Shown here: positions 1 to 10,169 of the stretch, one piece after another
How the letters are laid out: each line of letters begins with the position of its first letter
How positions within the stretch are numbered: the first letter of the stretch is position 1
Assembly: GCF_010389155.1 (NCBI RefSeq)
Contig: NC_057769.1
Coordinates: 4,836,735-4,900,734 of the forward strand
Source of the DNA: Erigeron canadensis
Lineage: Eukaryota; Streptophyta; Magnoliopsida; Asterales; Asteraceae
DNA: 64,000 bases
Reading direction: 5' to 3'
Translations under genes and position numbers: made by a program
Notes under the pieces: model-generated
Database searches by the model: none
What the model was told of the DNA's origin: nothing
The model's input: only the letters and a program-made list of their open reading frames with translations

Positions 1-2
1 CT

Positions 3-3000
3 AATGGTGAGAGAGAGCAAAGAAAGAGGTTGATGCAATTTTTAATGGGCCTAGATGACTCATATGCTAATATTAGAGGTCAATTATTGCTTCAACAACC
101 ATTGCCAACTTTTCCAAAGGCATATGGAATGCTTAGGCAGGAAGAAAAGCAGAGGGAAGGAATCTTGCCAAAACCAAACATCACTCCTGCAACTTTATCA
201 ACCTACACACCATCTATTTCGAGGGCCATTCAAACCAATACCAACTTCAAACCAAAAGTCCCATATCCACCTAGAGTGAATGACAGGAAAGGACTTTTTA
301 GAAAAGGAGTATTTTGTGGAAAATGTAACAGGAAAGGTCATTTCAAAGAAGAGTGCTATCAGATCATTGGATATCTCCCTGGTCATCCTCTCCATGGAAA
401 ATTTAAACCTCCTGGACCATACAAAGGGAAAATTGCCAACTCTGTTCTCATACAAGAACTAGCACCACATCAGAACACCCTAATGCAGAACACCACACCA
501 ATGCAGGATATCACTCCTTTCAAGGAAACTCAGACAACTTCAGATCACAACATGCATAGCAGGATGGACCAATTGCAGAACCAGCTCAATCAACTCATGC
601 TTATGATGCATCATACTACACAGGGTAATCATTCTAATGACACTTATTATTTCATTTCTGCATGCATTTATCAACATGTGGTATCATGCATATATGCTTT
701 TATAGATGCTTGGATTCTTGATAGTGGTGCTACTGACCATATTTGCACAAAATCATCTCAATTCACCACACTCACCCCATGTCCTAATCCTATATCTGTA
801 TATCTACCAAATGGTCAAAAAGTCAAAGTCACTCATACTGGCTCAGTTGAATTAACCTCCAAAATTACTCTGCATAATGTGCTATATATTCCAACTTTTG
901 CTTATAACCTCATTTCCATCAGAAAACTCACAAAAACAACTCAATCTGCTATTACTTTCACTAATAATGCCTGTTACTTGCAGGGCCATGATGGGGTGCT
1001 CCATCTTGGCTCAGTATCACATGGTCTCTATGTCTTCACCTCCTCTGCAATTCTGAACAACTCCACCACCATCCTCTCGTCCACAAGCAATCCAAGCCTC
1101 TGGCATGCTAGACTGGGACATGCTTCTTCTCAAGTCTTACAAAAGATTTCTTGTATTTCTTTCAATAAAAATGCTCATGATTCTGTAAAATGTAGCATAT
1201 GTCCTCTGTCTAAACAACATTTACTTTCTTTTCCTTCTAGTAATTCACATGCTTATACTCTTTTTGAACTAGTTCATGCTGATGTTTGGGGTCCTTATAA
1301 ACATCCAACAATCAATAAATGTAAATATTTTCTCACTTTGGTAGATGACTATTCCAGAGCCACTTGGGTTTACCTTCTTCCATCAAAATGTCATGTCTTT
1401 TCTACTCTGAAAATATTTCATACATATGTTCTTAATCAATTCAAAACATCAATCAAAACATTAAGAACTGACAATGGCACTGAATTCACCAATTCTGATC
1501 TTCAAACTTTTCTTCAAATCCATGGCATTATTCATCAAACATCATGCCCTTACACTCCTCAACAAAATGCTAGAGTTGAAAGGAAACACAAACACTTGTT
1601 AGAAGTGGCCAGGGCAATCCAAATTCAAGCCAATTTTCCATCTAATCTGTGGGGTTATTCCATCTTGGTTGCTACCTATATAATTAATAGGTTACCAATT
1701 AGTGTTATAAATTTCAAAACCACCTATGAAGTCATCTACCATGAAACTCCAGATATTACTCATTTAAAAACAATTGGTTGCAAATGTTTTGCCTCTGTTC
1801 ATAGCAATGACAAATTTGCACCTAGAGCCATTCCATGTGTGTTACTTGGTTACCCTCAAAATCAAAAAGGATATCTTCTTTACAATCGAAATAATCATAC
1901 CATTTTTGTCAGCAGACATGTAATTTTTCATGAAATTGAATTTCCCTTTCACAATGAAACCCCCTCAGAACCTGCAACTACAATTTCTTCTCCTATATTC
2001 TTTCCACCTCCAATCTCTTCTGAAAATATTTCTCCTATCTCTTCCCCTTCACATTCTATTCCATCCACTTCTAATTCTCCAGAACCAATAATTACACCAT
2101 CACCAATACAACCACCTCCACCTCCACCTCCACACCCACAACCTTCCAGGCAATCAAATAGAACCAAAACCATTTCAACCAAACTCAAAGATTTTTCATA
2201 TAAACTTCCTCCTTCTAATATTAATTCTGTCACCTCCAAATATTCAATCAACAATTACCTCAATTACTCCAACCTTTCTCCTTCTTCTCTACACCTAATC
2301 AACTCTATTGATACCCACACTGAACCAAAGACCTACAATCAAGCATCCAAGGATCCAAAATGGATAGATGCCATGACCACTGAAATAGATGCATTAGAAA
2401 AGAATAATACTTGGACTTTAGTCACCTTTCCTCCTGGAAAAATCCCCATAGGAGGCAAATGGGTTTATAGAATAAAACACCATGCTGATGGAACAATAGA
2501 GAGATTCAAAGCCAGACTAGTTGCTCAAGGCTTCACACAGCAATTAGGCATAGACTACAAAGAAACCTTTGCCCCAATTGCCAAAATGGTAACTGTTAGA
2601 ACCCTTTTAGCTGTAGCAATAACAAAGGATTGGTTAATTGAGCAACTTGATGTAAATAATGCTTTTTTACATGGTGATCTGAATGAAGAGGTATACATGA
2701 CCATTCCAAAAGGATACAAACACACTTTACCCCCTTACACTGTGTGCAAGCTAACCAAATCCCTTTATGGTCTCAAATAAGCCAATAGACAATGGTTCAT
2801 CAAACTCACCACATTTCTCTCAACACTTGGCTTCATTCAGAGTTATGCAAACACCTCTTTGTTCACCTTTACCTCAAATAAGGATTTTCTGGCTTTACTG
2901 GTATATGTCGATGATATTTTAATTTGTGGAACTAGTCAACATTTGCTAGATTCTGTGAAAACAAAGTTACATCAACAATTTAGCATCAAGGCTCTTGGTC

Positions 3001-3998
3001 CATTACACTATTATTTAGGGATTGAATTTCTCAGAAACAAAAGTGGTTTGGCTATGAGCCAGAGAAAGTATGCTCTTGATCTTCTTGAACAGGCTGAGGT
3101 AACTCATCTTAAACCAGCAATCACACCACTTGACCCAACACATAAACTGACTGCCACAACTGGTGAACCCCTACCTGACACTACCATATACAGAAAACTG
3201 GTGGGAAAACTCATTTATCTCATCATCACAAGACCTGATATTGCCTTTGCAGCTCAACACCTCAGTCAATTCTCACACTCTCCCACCTCTGATCACATGA
3301 AAGCTTTACTCAGAGTTTTTAGATACATCAAGCTTAATCCTGGCCAAGGACTCTTCTTTCCTACCTACAACACCCTCACACTAACCAATTTTTGTGATAG
3401 TGACTGGGCTCCTTGTCAAATGTCCAGAAGGTCAGTTTCAGGTTATGCCATATTTCTTGGCAATAGTCTTATTTCCTGGCAATCCAAGAAACAAAGTGTA
3501 GTATCCAGATCTTCAACTGAAGCTGAATACAGAGCATTGGCTGATAGTACTTGTGAAATTACATGGTTAACTTGCTTATTGAAAGATCTTGCAGTTTCTG
3601 TTCCTACTCCCATTGTGATGCTTTGTGACAATGCCTCAACAATAGCTCTTGCTTCTAACCCAGTTCATCATCAAAGAACAAAACATATAGAACTGGATTG
3701 TCACTTTGTAAGAGAGAAGATAAGATCAGGTCACATCAGCCCTCAATACATCTCAACAAAAGCTCAGATAGCAGATATTCTTACAAAAGCTCTATCAAGA
3801 ACACTGCACTACAATTGCTTATCCAAGTTGAGTTGTTGTAATCCTTACAACCTCTCAACTTGCGAGGGGTATGAGAATGTAAACAATGTCAAAGAAGAAG
3901 CATCGAATTCTAGTGTTAATGCCTTTGAAGTCACAAGACAAAGTAGCAAGATGAAGAAGACTCTATACTCTTGTTTTGTACATTGTAATAAAATGTAA
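3..3998 (+). pseudogene. Copia gag-pol polyprotein with one nonsense codon, 5'-truncated by the window edge
   Basis: The reading frame is open from base 3. A CX2CX4HX4C knuckle (about 318-359) ends gag. The protease has the D-S-G-A-T-D motif near 720. The GAG-pre-integrase region carries HARLGHAS and a CSIC pair (about 1101-1210). The integrase core follows, with [16 protein letters not shown] and the [13 protein letters not shown] segment. RT starts near 2350 ([15 protein letters not shown]), and the catalytic YVDD is near 2905. RNase H (CDSDWA, SSTEAEYRAL) runs to about 3800. The stop TAA at 2778-2780 sits in the conserved LYGLK(Q) motif and the frame continues unchanged behind it. That fits a single C-to-T change of a glutamine codon. 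The last 40 or so codons run into the 3' LTR. Confidence 0.9.
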
Positions 3999-4205
3999 TT
4001 AGGAAAGGATATTAAACTTCTAGTCTATTTTGTAGAGTATAGAATAGTTAAGGGGGCAATAATGTAACTTCTGTAACAAACTTACTTAGAGACGGTTATT
4101 TTGATTCAATATATAATGTAATTGTATTTTAGTTTTGAGCTTAATGAGATAATAATATTTTTCCCCCCAAAATCTCTTCTTCTCAACTCTTCTTACCATA
4201 CTACA
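3872..4205 (+). repeat. Probable 3' LTR of the Copia element
   Basis: Directly after the purine-rich GCGAGGGG tract (3862-3869), the sequence begins TGAGAATGTAAAC. It carries an AT-rich promoter-like and poly(A)-like segment (GTAATTGTATTTTAG, about 4118-4133). It ends in a pyrimidine-rich stretch (TCTCTTCTTCTCAACTC) closing with ACTACA. TG...CA ends and short pyrimidine-rich tails are usual for short Copia LTRs. The mate LTR is not in the window, so both borders are estimates. Confidence 0.5.
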
Positions 4206-4602
4206 AAACTCAAGAAATATGATAACCACCTAGCAACGCCCATGAATGTAGGTAAGTTTCCGACCACGTAAGTAACATGTTCAATTATTCCATTACTTGA
4301 AAACCTATAAGTGGAAACTGGCGTTAACTATTTTGCATTTTTGCAAGGAAGGTGAAAAAAGATCATTGGCGTTAACTAGATATAAGAATTTTGACATTGT
4401 TGCAAACTAACATTAGTGCAAGAATTTAGTCTTTAGCGCGGAGGTAAGCCGTGCGTCCTGAAAGTATCAGAAGAGACAGGGTTCAATCTTCACTGGGTAA
4501 ACATCTTGCGATGGCCAGGTAGAAAGTAATAGTCAAGGAAACGGCCACCAGAACCAGTTAGGCCAAGTACATCAGAGAAAAAGCTCAATTTCCGCGAGTA
4601 GA
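4206..4602. other. 397-bp spacer between the Copia LTR and the Gypsy LTR; possible tRNA-derived fragment
   Basis: No coding exon is visible on either strand, and in particular no Walker B or H-loop exon of ABCB25. Bases 4436-4500 hold a stretch reminiscent of a tRNA-derived SINE head, with a B-box-like GGTTCAATCTT at about 4480-4490, but I cannot find a convincing A box. It may be remaining ABCB25 intron or other repeat. Confidence 0.4.
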
Positions 4603-4982
4603 TGTTACGGATCAGGTTCAACAGTTGGGTGGGCCGAAGTGGGGGGCTAGTTGGCGTGTTTATTACAGAAAGAAAAAGAAAAACGAAGTTCAATAATTGA
4701 AGGGGTTATGTGACAAGTTTTGATAATTAGTTTGTTATTTTTGGTAATAACTTGACAGCCAAGTTAGGTTAGGTGTTATGTTTAAATAAGGCCTGCGTGC
4801 CATACGTAATTTCTTTGTCTAGAATATTGTTTTATGTTCTGTTGAACTTGGGAGTTACTGGAGCTCTAATTTCCAGCCGTTCTATTATAACAGCCGACTT
4901 ACATCCGGCTTATTTGTGTTAATCAGTTGTTTTCTCTTATTTGTTCTCTTGAAATCAGCTTAATACCTAATAATCAGTATCA
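4603..4982 (+). repeat. 5' LTR of the Gypsy element
   Basis: This 380-bp unit matches 9698-10077. The differences I see lie near 4629-4632 (two), 4738, 4768 and 4971. A TATA-like TTTAAATAAGG lies near 4783, followed by GCCTGCGTGCC. The end CAGTATCA is 2 bp from the primer site. Confidence 0.95.
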
Positions 4983-4984
4983 AT

Positions 4985-4996
4985 TGGTATCAGAGC
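4985..4996 (+). other. Primer binding site, initiator tRNA-Met
   Basis: TGGTATCAGAGC is complementary to the 3' end of plant initiator tRNA-Met, the primer used by most Copia and chromoviral elements. It starts 2 bp after the 5' LTR. Confidence 0.92.
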
Positions 4997-5023
4997 CTTT
5001 GCTCTTGCGACTGGTGGGAAAGA

Positions 5024-8000
5024 TGACTCGTAAGGTTAATGAAGTAGATGCTGACTTTCTGAATTTTAAGCGGGAATCGGAGGAAAGGGCAGCAGCTGTT
5101 GAGAGTAGATTAGATCAGTTGAGGCGTGGACAGGAGGAGATGGCAGCGGATTTCAAAGCTAACTTGGAGGAAACTACTAACAAAATTCTGGATTTGGTTA
5201 CAGCTAAGTTCCAGGAACAATTCCCCGGTTTCTTCGGGAGCGATTCCATATACCACCATGCCAGAAAAGTGTTACGGTTTAAAAGTCTCAAGAGGCTGAG
5301 GTAATTAATTCAAATCTCGAGTACAAAAGATGGTCGGGGGGTCATTCGATTAGTCCTATTGGGAAATCTGAGTTGCGGTTTGGGAATTTTGAAGCGGGAA
5401 ACGCTTCTGGTTTGTTTACAGAACCAAATAATGCGTTGAACAGCAAGAGATCGGGGTTGTTTCATGACCAGATCTTCAAGCATGGATGCAATCAGTTTGG
5501 GGATAATTCCGTGCATCAGGGAGATTATCGTTTGCGTAAGTTGAAGATGCCGATGTTTGATGGGGAGGATGCGTATGGTTGGGTATACAAGATGGAACGT
5601 TTCTTTAATGTGCAGGGGTTTGTGCAACCTAGAGAGAGATTGAGAGCCGCGGTTTTGTGCTTAGAAGGACGGGCGTTGCATTAGTTTAGATGGCGTGAGA
5701 ATCGTGAGTCTTTCGAGACTTGGGATATACTAAAGTTTCATGTTTTCGATCGATTCCAGCCTTCACATCTTGGAAATTTGTACGAACAGTTTTTAGCAAT
5801 TCAACAGACCGGTACGGTAAGGGAATATGTGAGTCTCTTTGAAACATTGGCAGCCCAATTGCCAGGACTTCAGGAGGTGGTGATGCTAGGCACCTTTATT
5901 AAAGGTTTGAAACAAGAGATTAGATCAGCGGTTCGTATTTTACAACCAACCGGGTTACCTCAAACAATACGTTTAGCCATTATGATTGATGAAGATCGCA
6001 TGGGTGGTTTGCTTGAGGGTGGCAAGGGAGGAGTTAAAGTGGGGTCTGGACGCATTGGGTTCGGTGGTAAGCAGATAAACGTTGGGAGAGCAGCCACCAA
6101 AATTGGAGAGGCAAAGGTAGGTGATAAGGGTGGGGGTACAAAATCAGGGTTTAAGCAGTTGACTGATGCAGAATATGCGGATAAGCGTGCCAAAGGTTTA
6201 TGTTTTCGCTGTGATGGAAAGTTTGGACCAACTCATCGTTGTCCGGATAAGAATTTGCGGTGTTTACAGTTGCTTATTGATGCTGGGGAGGATGATTCAG
6301 AGGATGAGGGAGACTCGTCACATGTTCATTTGGATGCAATTTCTGTTTCTGCCTGCTCGGTAGTTGGTTTTTCTTCTCCGCAGACAATGCAGGTGAAAGG
6401 TAGGATAGGAGTCCGAGATGTGGTGGTTCTGATTGATTGTGGAGCGACTCATAATTTTGTGTCGGTTAAGTTGGTAGATACACTAAGTTTAGTGGTCTAT
6501 GGAATTCGTTCTACGGGAATTGTGTTGGGTAATGGGAAGTTGGATACCAGCTCTGGCTTGTGCCAAAGCGTGTGTGTGTGTTTTCCAGAAATTGAGGTGG
6601 TCGAAGATTTTTATTCTTTGGAGTTGGGTAGCACAGATGTTATATTGGGAATGAAATGGTTGCAGAAATTGGGTGTTACACGGGTTAATTGGGGAGCTTT
6701 AACTATGAGTTTCTACTATGAGGGACGGGCAGTCACCCTACGTGGCGAGTTGAGTTTGCAACGGGGAGCGACCTTGTTACATTCTTTAGTGCGGGATATT
6801 GAGAGGGTTGAGGCAGGATATTTGTTGTGTTGCGCTGGGTTGGATATTGTTACTAATCCCGAGTCTCAAGTTCATCCAGACTTGGATGAATTATTGGTTT
6901 CTTTCGCGGATGTATTTTTAATGCCAACAGATTTACCGCCATCTAGGGCACATGAGCATGCCATTATTTTAAAAAGTGGGTCAGAACCTGTGAATGTTCG
7001 GCCATATCGCTACCCACAATTTCAGAAGGATGAAATTGAGAAATTAGTGGGAGAGATGTTAACGGCTGGAATTATTTGACCAAGTAGTAGTCCTTTCTCA
7101 AGTCCGGTATTATTGGTTAAAAAGAAAGATGGAAGTTGGCGGTTCTGTGTTGATTATCGGGCTCTAAATAAAGTAACAGTATTAGATAAGTTTCCTATTC
7201 CTGTTATAGATGAATTGTTGGATGAGTTACATGGTGCTACGGTTTTTTCAAAGTTAGATCTTAAATCGGGGTATCATCAAATTCGAATGAAGGAATCTGA
7301 TGTTCACAAGACAGCTTTTCAGACACATGATGGTCATTATGAATTTCTAGTTATGTCGTTTGGTTTAACCAATGCTCCTTCAACTTTTCAGTCGCTGATG
7401 AACAAGGTATTCCAAGCTTATCTCCGTAAGTTTGTTTTAGTTTTCTTTGATGATATTCTTGTTTATAGTCGAAGTATGCAAGACCATCGGGAACATTTGT
7501 CATTAGTCTTTGAAATTCTACGAAAGGAAGGTTTATACTGTAACCGTATAAAGTGCATTTTTGGCCAACGAAGTGTGGAATATTTGGGTCATATTGTCAC
7601 AAGTCAGGGTGTCATGGCAGATCCATCCAAGATTACTCGGATTGGCCGACACCACGAACTTTAAGAGAGTTAAGAGGTTTTTTAGGATTGACGGGGTATT
7701 ACCGTAAATTTGTTAATGGGTATGGAACAATTGCAAGACCTTTAACAGATTTGCTTAAGAAAGATAGTTTTAAGTGGTCAGAGGCAGCCTCTCGTGCTTT
7801 TGAGGAACTAAAACAAGTTATGACCCGAGTACCGGTGTTGGCACTTCCTGATTTTTCTAAGGAGTTTTTATTAGAAACGGATGCATCGGGGCAAGGGATT
7901 GGGGCGGTGTTAATGCAGGAAGGAAGACCGATTGCTTATTTTAGTTAAGTGTTAGGTAAGAGAGCTCAGTTAAAATCTGTATATGAGCGTGAGCTAATGG

Positions 8001-9791
8001 CCATTGTTTTGGCAGTTCAAAAGTGGCGTCCATATTTGCTAGGACGTAAGTTTACAGTGGTCACTGATCAAAAGAGTCTGAAATTTTTATTGGAACAACG
8101 GACTATGCCTGGAGAACATCAGAAGTGGATTGTGAAATTGTCAGGGTATGAATTTTCTATTTTGTATCGACCGGGAAGGGAGAACGGGGCAGCTGATGCT
8201 TTATCACGTCGGGGTGAGATACTTGAATTGGGAAATGTAAACATTAGTCGGGTGGTGTTAGATGATGCCTTACGCCTTGAGTTGCAAACTAATAAGGAGT
8301 TAGTAGAATTACAAGATCAGGTTACAAATGGAAGCTTGGGAATGGATGGGTATTCAGTCCATGATGGAATTCTATGGTATAAGGGTCGAGTTGTTCTTCC
8401 AAAGAAGTCTAACTGGATCAAACAGTTATTCCTTGACATTCATGGGGGCGTCATGGGTGGACATGAAGGTACACAAAAAACATATCAACGGATTAGTCGA
8501 GAATTTTATTGGAAAGGAATGCGTCGAGATATTTCCCAGTTGGTAGCTGAACGTGACATTTGCCAAAGAAACAAGTATTCTAATCTTTCTCCAGCAGGGC
8601 TGTTGCAACCGTTGTCGTTACCAGAACGGATTTGGGAAGATTTGACAATGGATTTTATTGATGGATTACCTAAATCGGGAGGGTATACTGTGATATTTGT
8701 AGTGGTGGATAGACTCAGTAAAGGGGCGCATTTTATTCCTTTGAAGCATCCATATACGGCTTCCTCTGTGGCATCTGTGTTCATTAACAAGGTAGTAAGA
8801 CTGCATGGCATTCCTAAATCTATCGTATCTGATCGTGACAAAGTTTTTGTAAGTCATTTTTGGACAGAATTGTTCAAGTTTATGGGAACAGCTTTAAAAA
8901 GAAGTATTGCCTATCGTCCACAAACGGATGGTCAAACAGAGGTTGTTAATCGGAGTTTGGAAACATATTTAAGGTGTTTTGTTTCTGGAAAACCGAAAAA
9001 GAGTGGATTAAGTGGTTACCATGGGCAGAATATTGGTATATAATACGTCATATCATTCAACTATTGGAATGACTCCTTTTAAGGTCATGTATGGTCGTGA
9101 TCCTCCTGCACTTTTGCATTATGATGCAGGTAATGCTTTCACTTTTGATGTGGATAAATACTTGGTGGAACGCAATCAAGTCTTGGAGGACCTGAAGACC
9201 CAGTTTTCCCGTGCCCCGCATATCATGAAGGCTCAAGCTGATGAAAAGCAAAGGCATGTAGAATTTAATATAGGTGAAATGGCTTATCTCAAGTTACGTC
9301 CATATCGTCAATCAACTGTAACAACGCGTTCTAATCAGAAGTTATCACCACGTTATTATGGATCATTTGAAGTATTGGAAAAAATTGGGCAGGTGGCCTA
9401 TAAGCTGAAATTACCTGAAGGGTCGGCAATACATAACATTTTTCACGTGTCACAACTAAAGAAGGCGTTAGGGAACGTTCAAGCTGAAACTACTTTGCCA
9501 TATGTTTTAGAAAAGACTGAGATGGTGCAGCCTAAAGAGTTATTGGGTGTAAGGGGAATGGGTGCAAATAAGGAAGTGTTATTGTCATGGGTGGGTTTAC
9601 CTGTTGAAGAGGCAACATGGGAGAAGATGGATCTAATGTTAGCTCAATTTCCAGATTTTCACCTTGAGGACAAGGTGGTTCTTTGGGATGGGGGTAGTGT
9701 TACGGATCAGGTTCAACAGTTGGGTGCGCTGAAGTGGGGGGCTAGTTGGCGTGTTTATTACAGAAAGAAAAAGAAAAACGAAGTTCAATAA
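5024..9791 (+). pseudogene. Gypsy gag-pol polyprotein, broken by three stops and about three frameshifts
   Basis: The start ATG at 5024 opens a coiled-coil-like gag N-terminus. The main gag part is at 5373-6170, and the zinc knuckle CFRCDGKFGPTHRC is near 6200. The protease region carries DCGATHNF near 6436-6459, where many relatives have DSG. RT begins near 7113 ([18 protein letters not shown]) with the catalytic FFDD near 7447. RNase H has ETDASGQG near 7875. The integrase zinc domain is near 8440-8570, and there the first Cys of the usual CxxC pair is Arg (ERDICQRN). The core follows, with DFIDGLPKS and RPQTDGQTE, then the chromodomain-like VEEATWE near 9605. Stops lie at 5682-5684, 7077-7079 and 7946-7948; frames change near 5270, 7645 and 8995. 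The final 30 codons (from 9699) are encoded inside the 3' LTR. Confidence 0.93.
9684..9697 (+). other. Polypurine tract of the Gypsy element
   Basis: TTGGGATGGGGGTAG-type purine-rich DNA immediately precedes the 3' LTR start TGTTACGG. This is the expected position of the plus-strand primer. It also lies within the open reading frame. Confidence 0.8.
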
Positions 9792-10077
9792 TTGAAGGGG
9801 TTATGTGACAAGTTTTGATAATTAGTTTGTTACTTTTGGTAATAACTTGACAGCCAAGTTAGGTTAAGTGTTATGTTTAAATAAGGCCTGCGTGCCATAC
9901 GTAATTTCTTTGTCTAGAATATTGTTTTATGTTCTGTTGAACTTGGGAGTTACTGGAGCTCTAATTTCCAGCCGTTCTATTATAACAGCCGACTTACATC
10001 CGGCTTATTTGTGTTAATCAGTTGTTTTCTCTTATTTGTTCTCTTGAAATCAGCTTAATACCTAACAATCAGTATCA
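9698..10077 (+). repeat. 3' LTR of the Gypsy element
   Basis: This unit has the same length as the 5' LTR (380 bp) with about five base differences. The polyprotein frame ends inside it at 9789-9791. It is followed by GTAGC, the near match of the 5' flank GTAGA. Confidence 0.95.
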
Positions 10078-10169
10078 GTAGCCTAAAGTGGGATCCCTCT
10101 CGGTTTTCCTATTTAATTAATTAATTTAGTTGTTAGCATATGTAACAATGTATGCGATGACACACTTAC

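Larger units (their letters stand above)
1..4205 (+). mobile_element. Ty1/Copia LTR retrotransposon, 3' portion (5' end outside window)
   Basis: The domain order gag, zinc knuckle, aspartic protease, GAG-pre-integrase, integrase, reverse transcriptase, RNase H is the Copia order, with integrase before RT. The frame is already open at the left edge, so the 5' LTR, primer site and gag start lie outside the window. A purine tract at 3862-3869 and a TG...CA segment at about 3872-4205 mark the probable 3' LTR. The element is on the plus strand, opposite to the ABCB25 gene. One in-frame stop (2778-2780) breaks an otherwise continuous polyprotein, so this copy is recently degenerate. The lineage within Copia is not assigned. 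Confidence 0.9.
4603..10077 (+). mobile_element. Full-length Ty3/Gypsy chromovirus (probably Reina lineage), coding region decayed
   Basis: Two 380-bp LTRs of equal length (4603-4982 and 9698-10077) begin TGTTACGG and end AGTATCA. I count five mismatches between them. The primer site TGGTATCAGAGC follows the 5' LTR and a purine tract precedes the 3' LTR. Flanking bases are GTAGA (4598-4602) and GTAGC (10078-10082), a 5-bp target duplication with one mismatch. Between them the order is gag, protease, RT, RNase H, integrase and a C-terminal chromodomain-like segment. RT before integrase is the Gypsy order. Short LTRs, 5.5-kb length and a chromodomain fit Reina. The coding frame has several stops and frameshifts, so the copy is non-autonomous now. 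Confidence 0.95.

Noticed and set aside
1949..2254. Gly/Glu-rich minus-strand open frame
   Set aside because: It is the antisense of the Pro/Ser-rich spacer between integrase and RT in the Copia polyprotein.
5960..6193. Minus-strand open frame in the Gypsy gag region
   Set aside because: Shadow of the Gly-rich gag linker on the plus strand; no gene features of its own.
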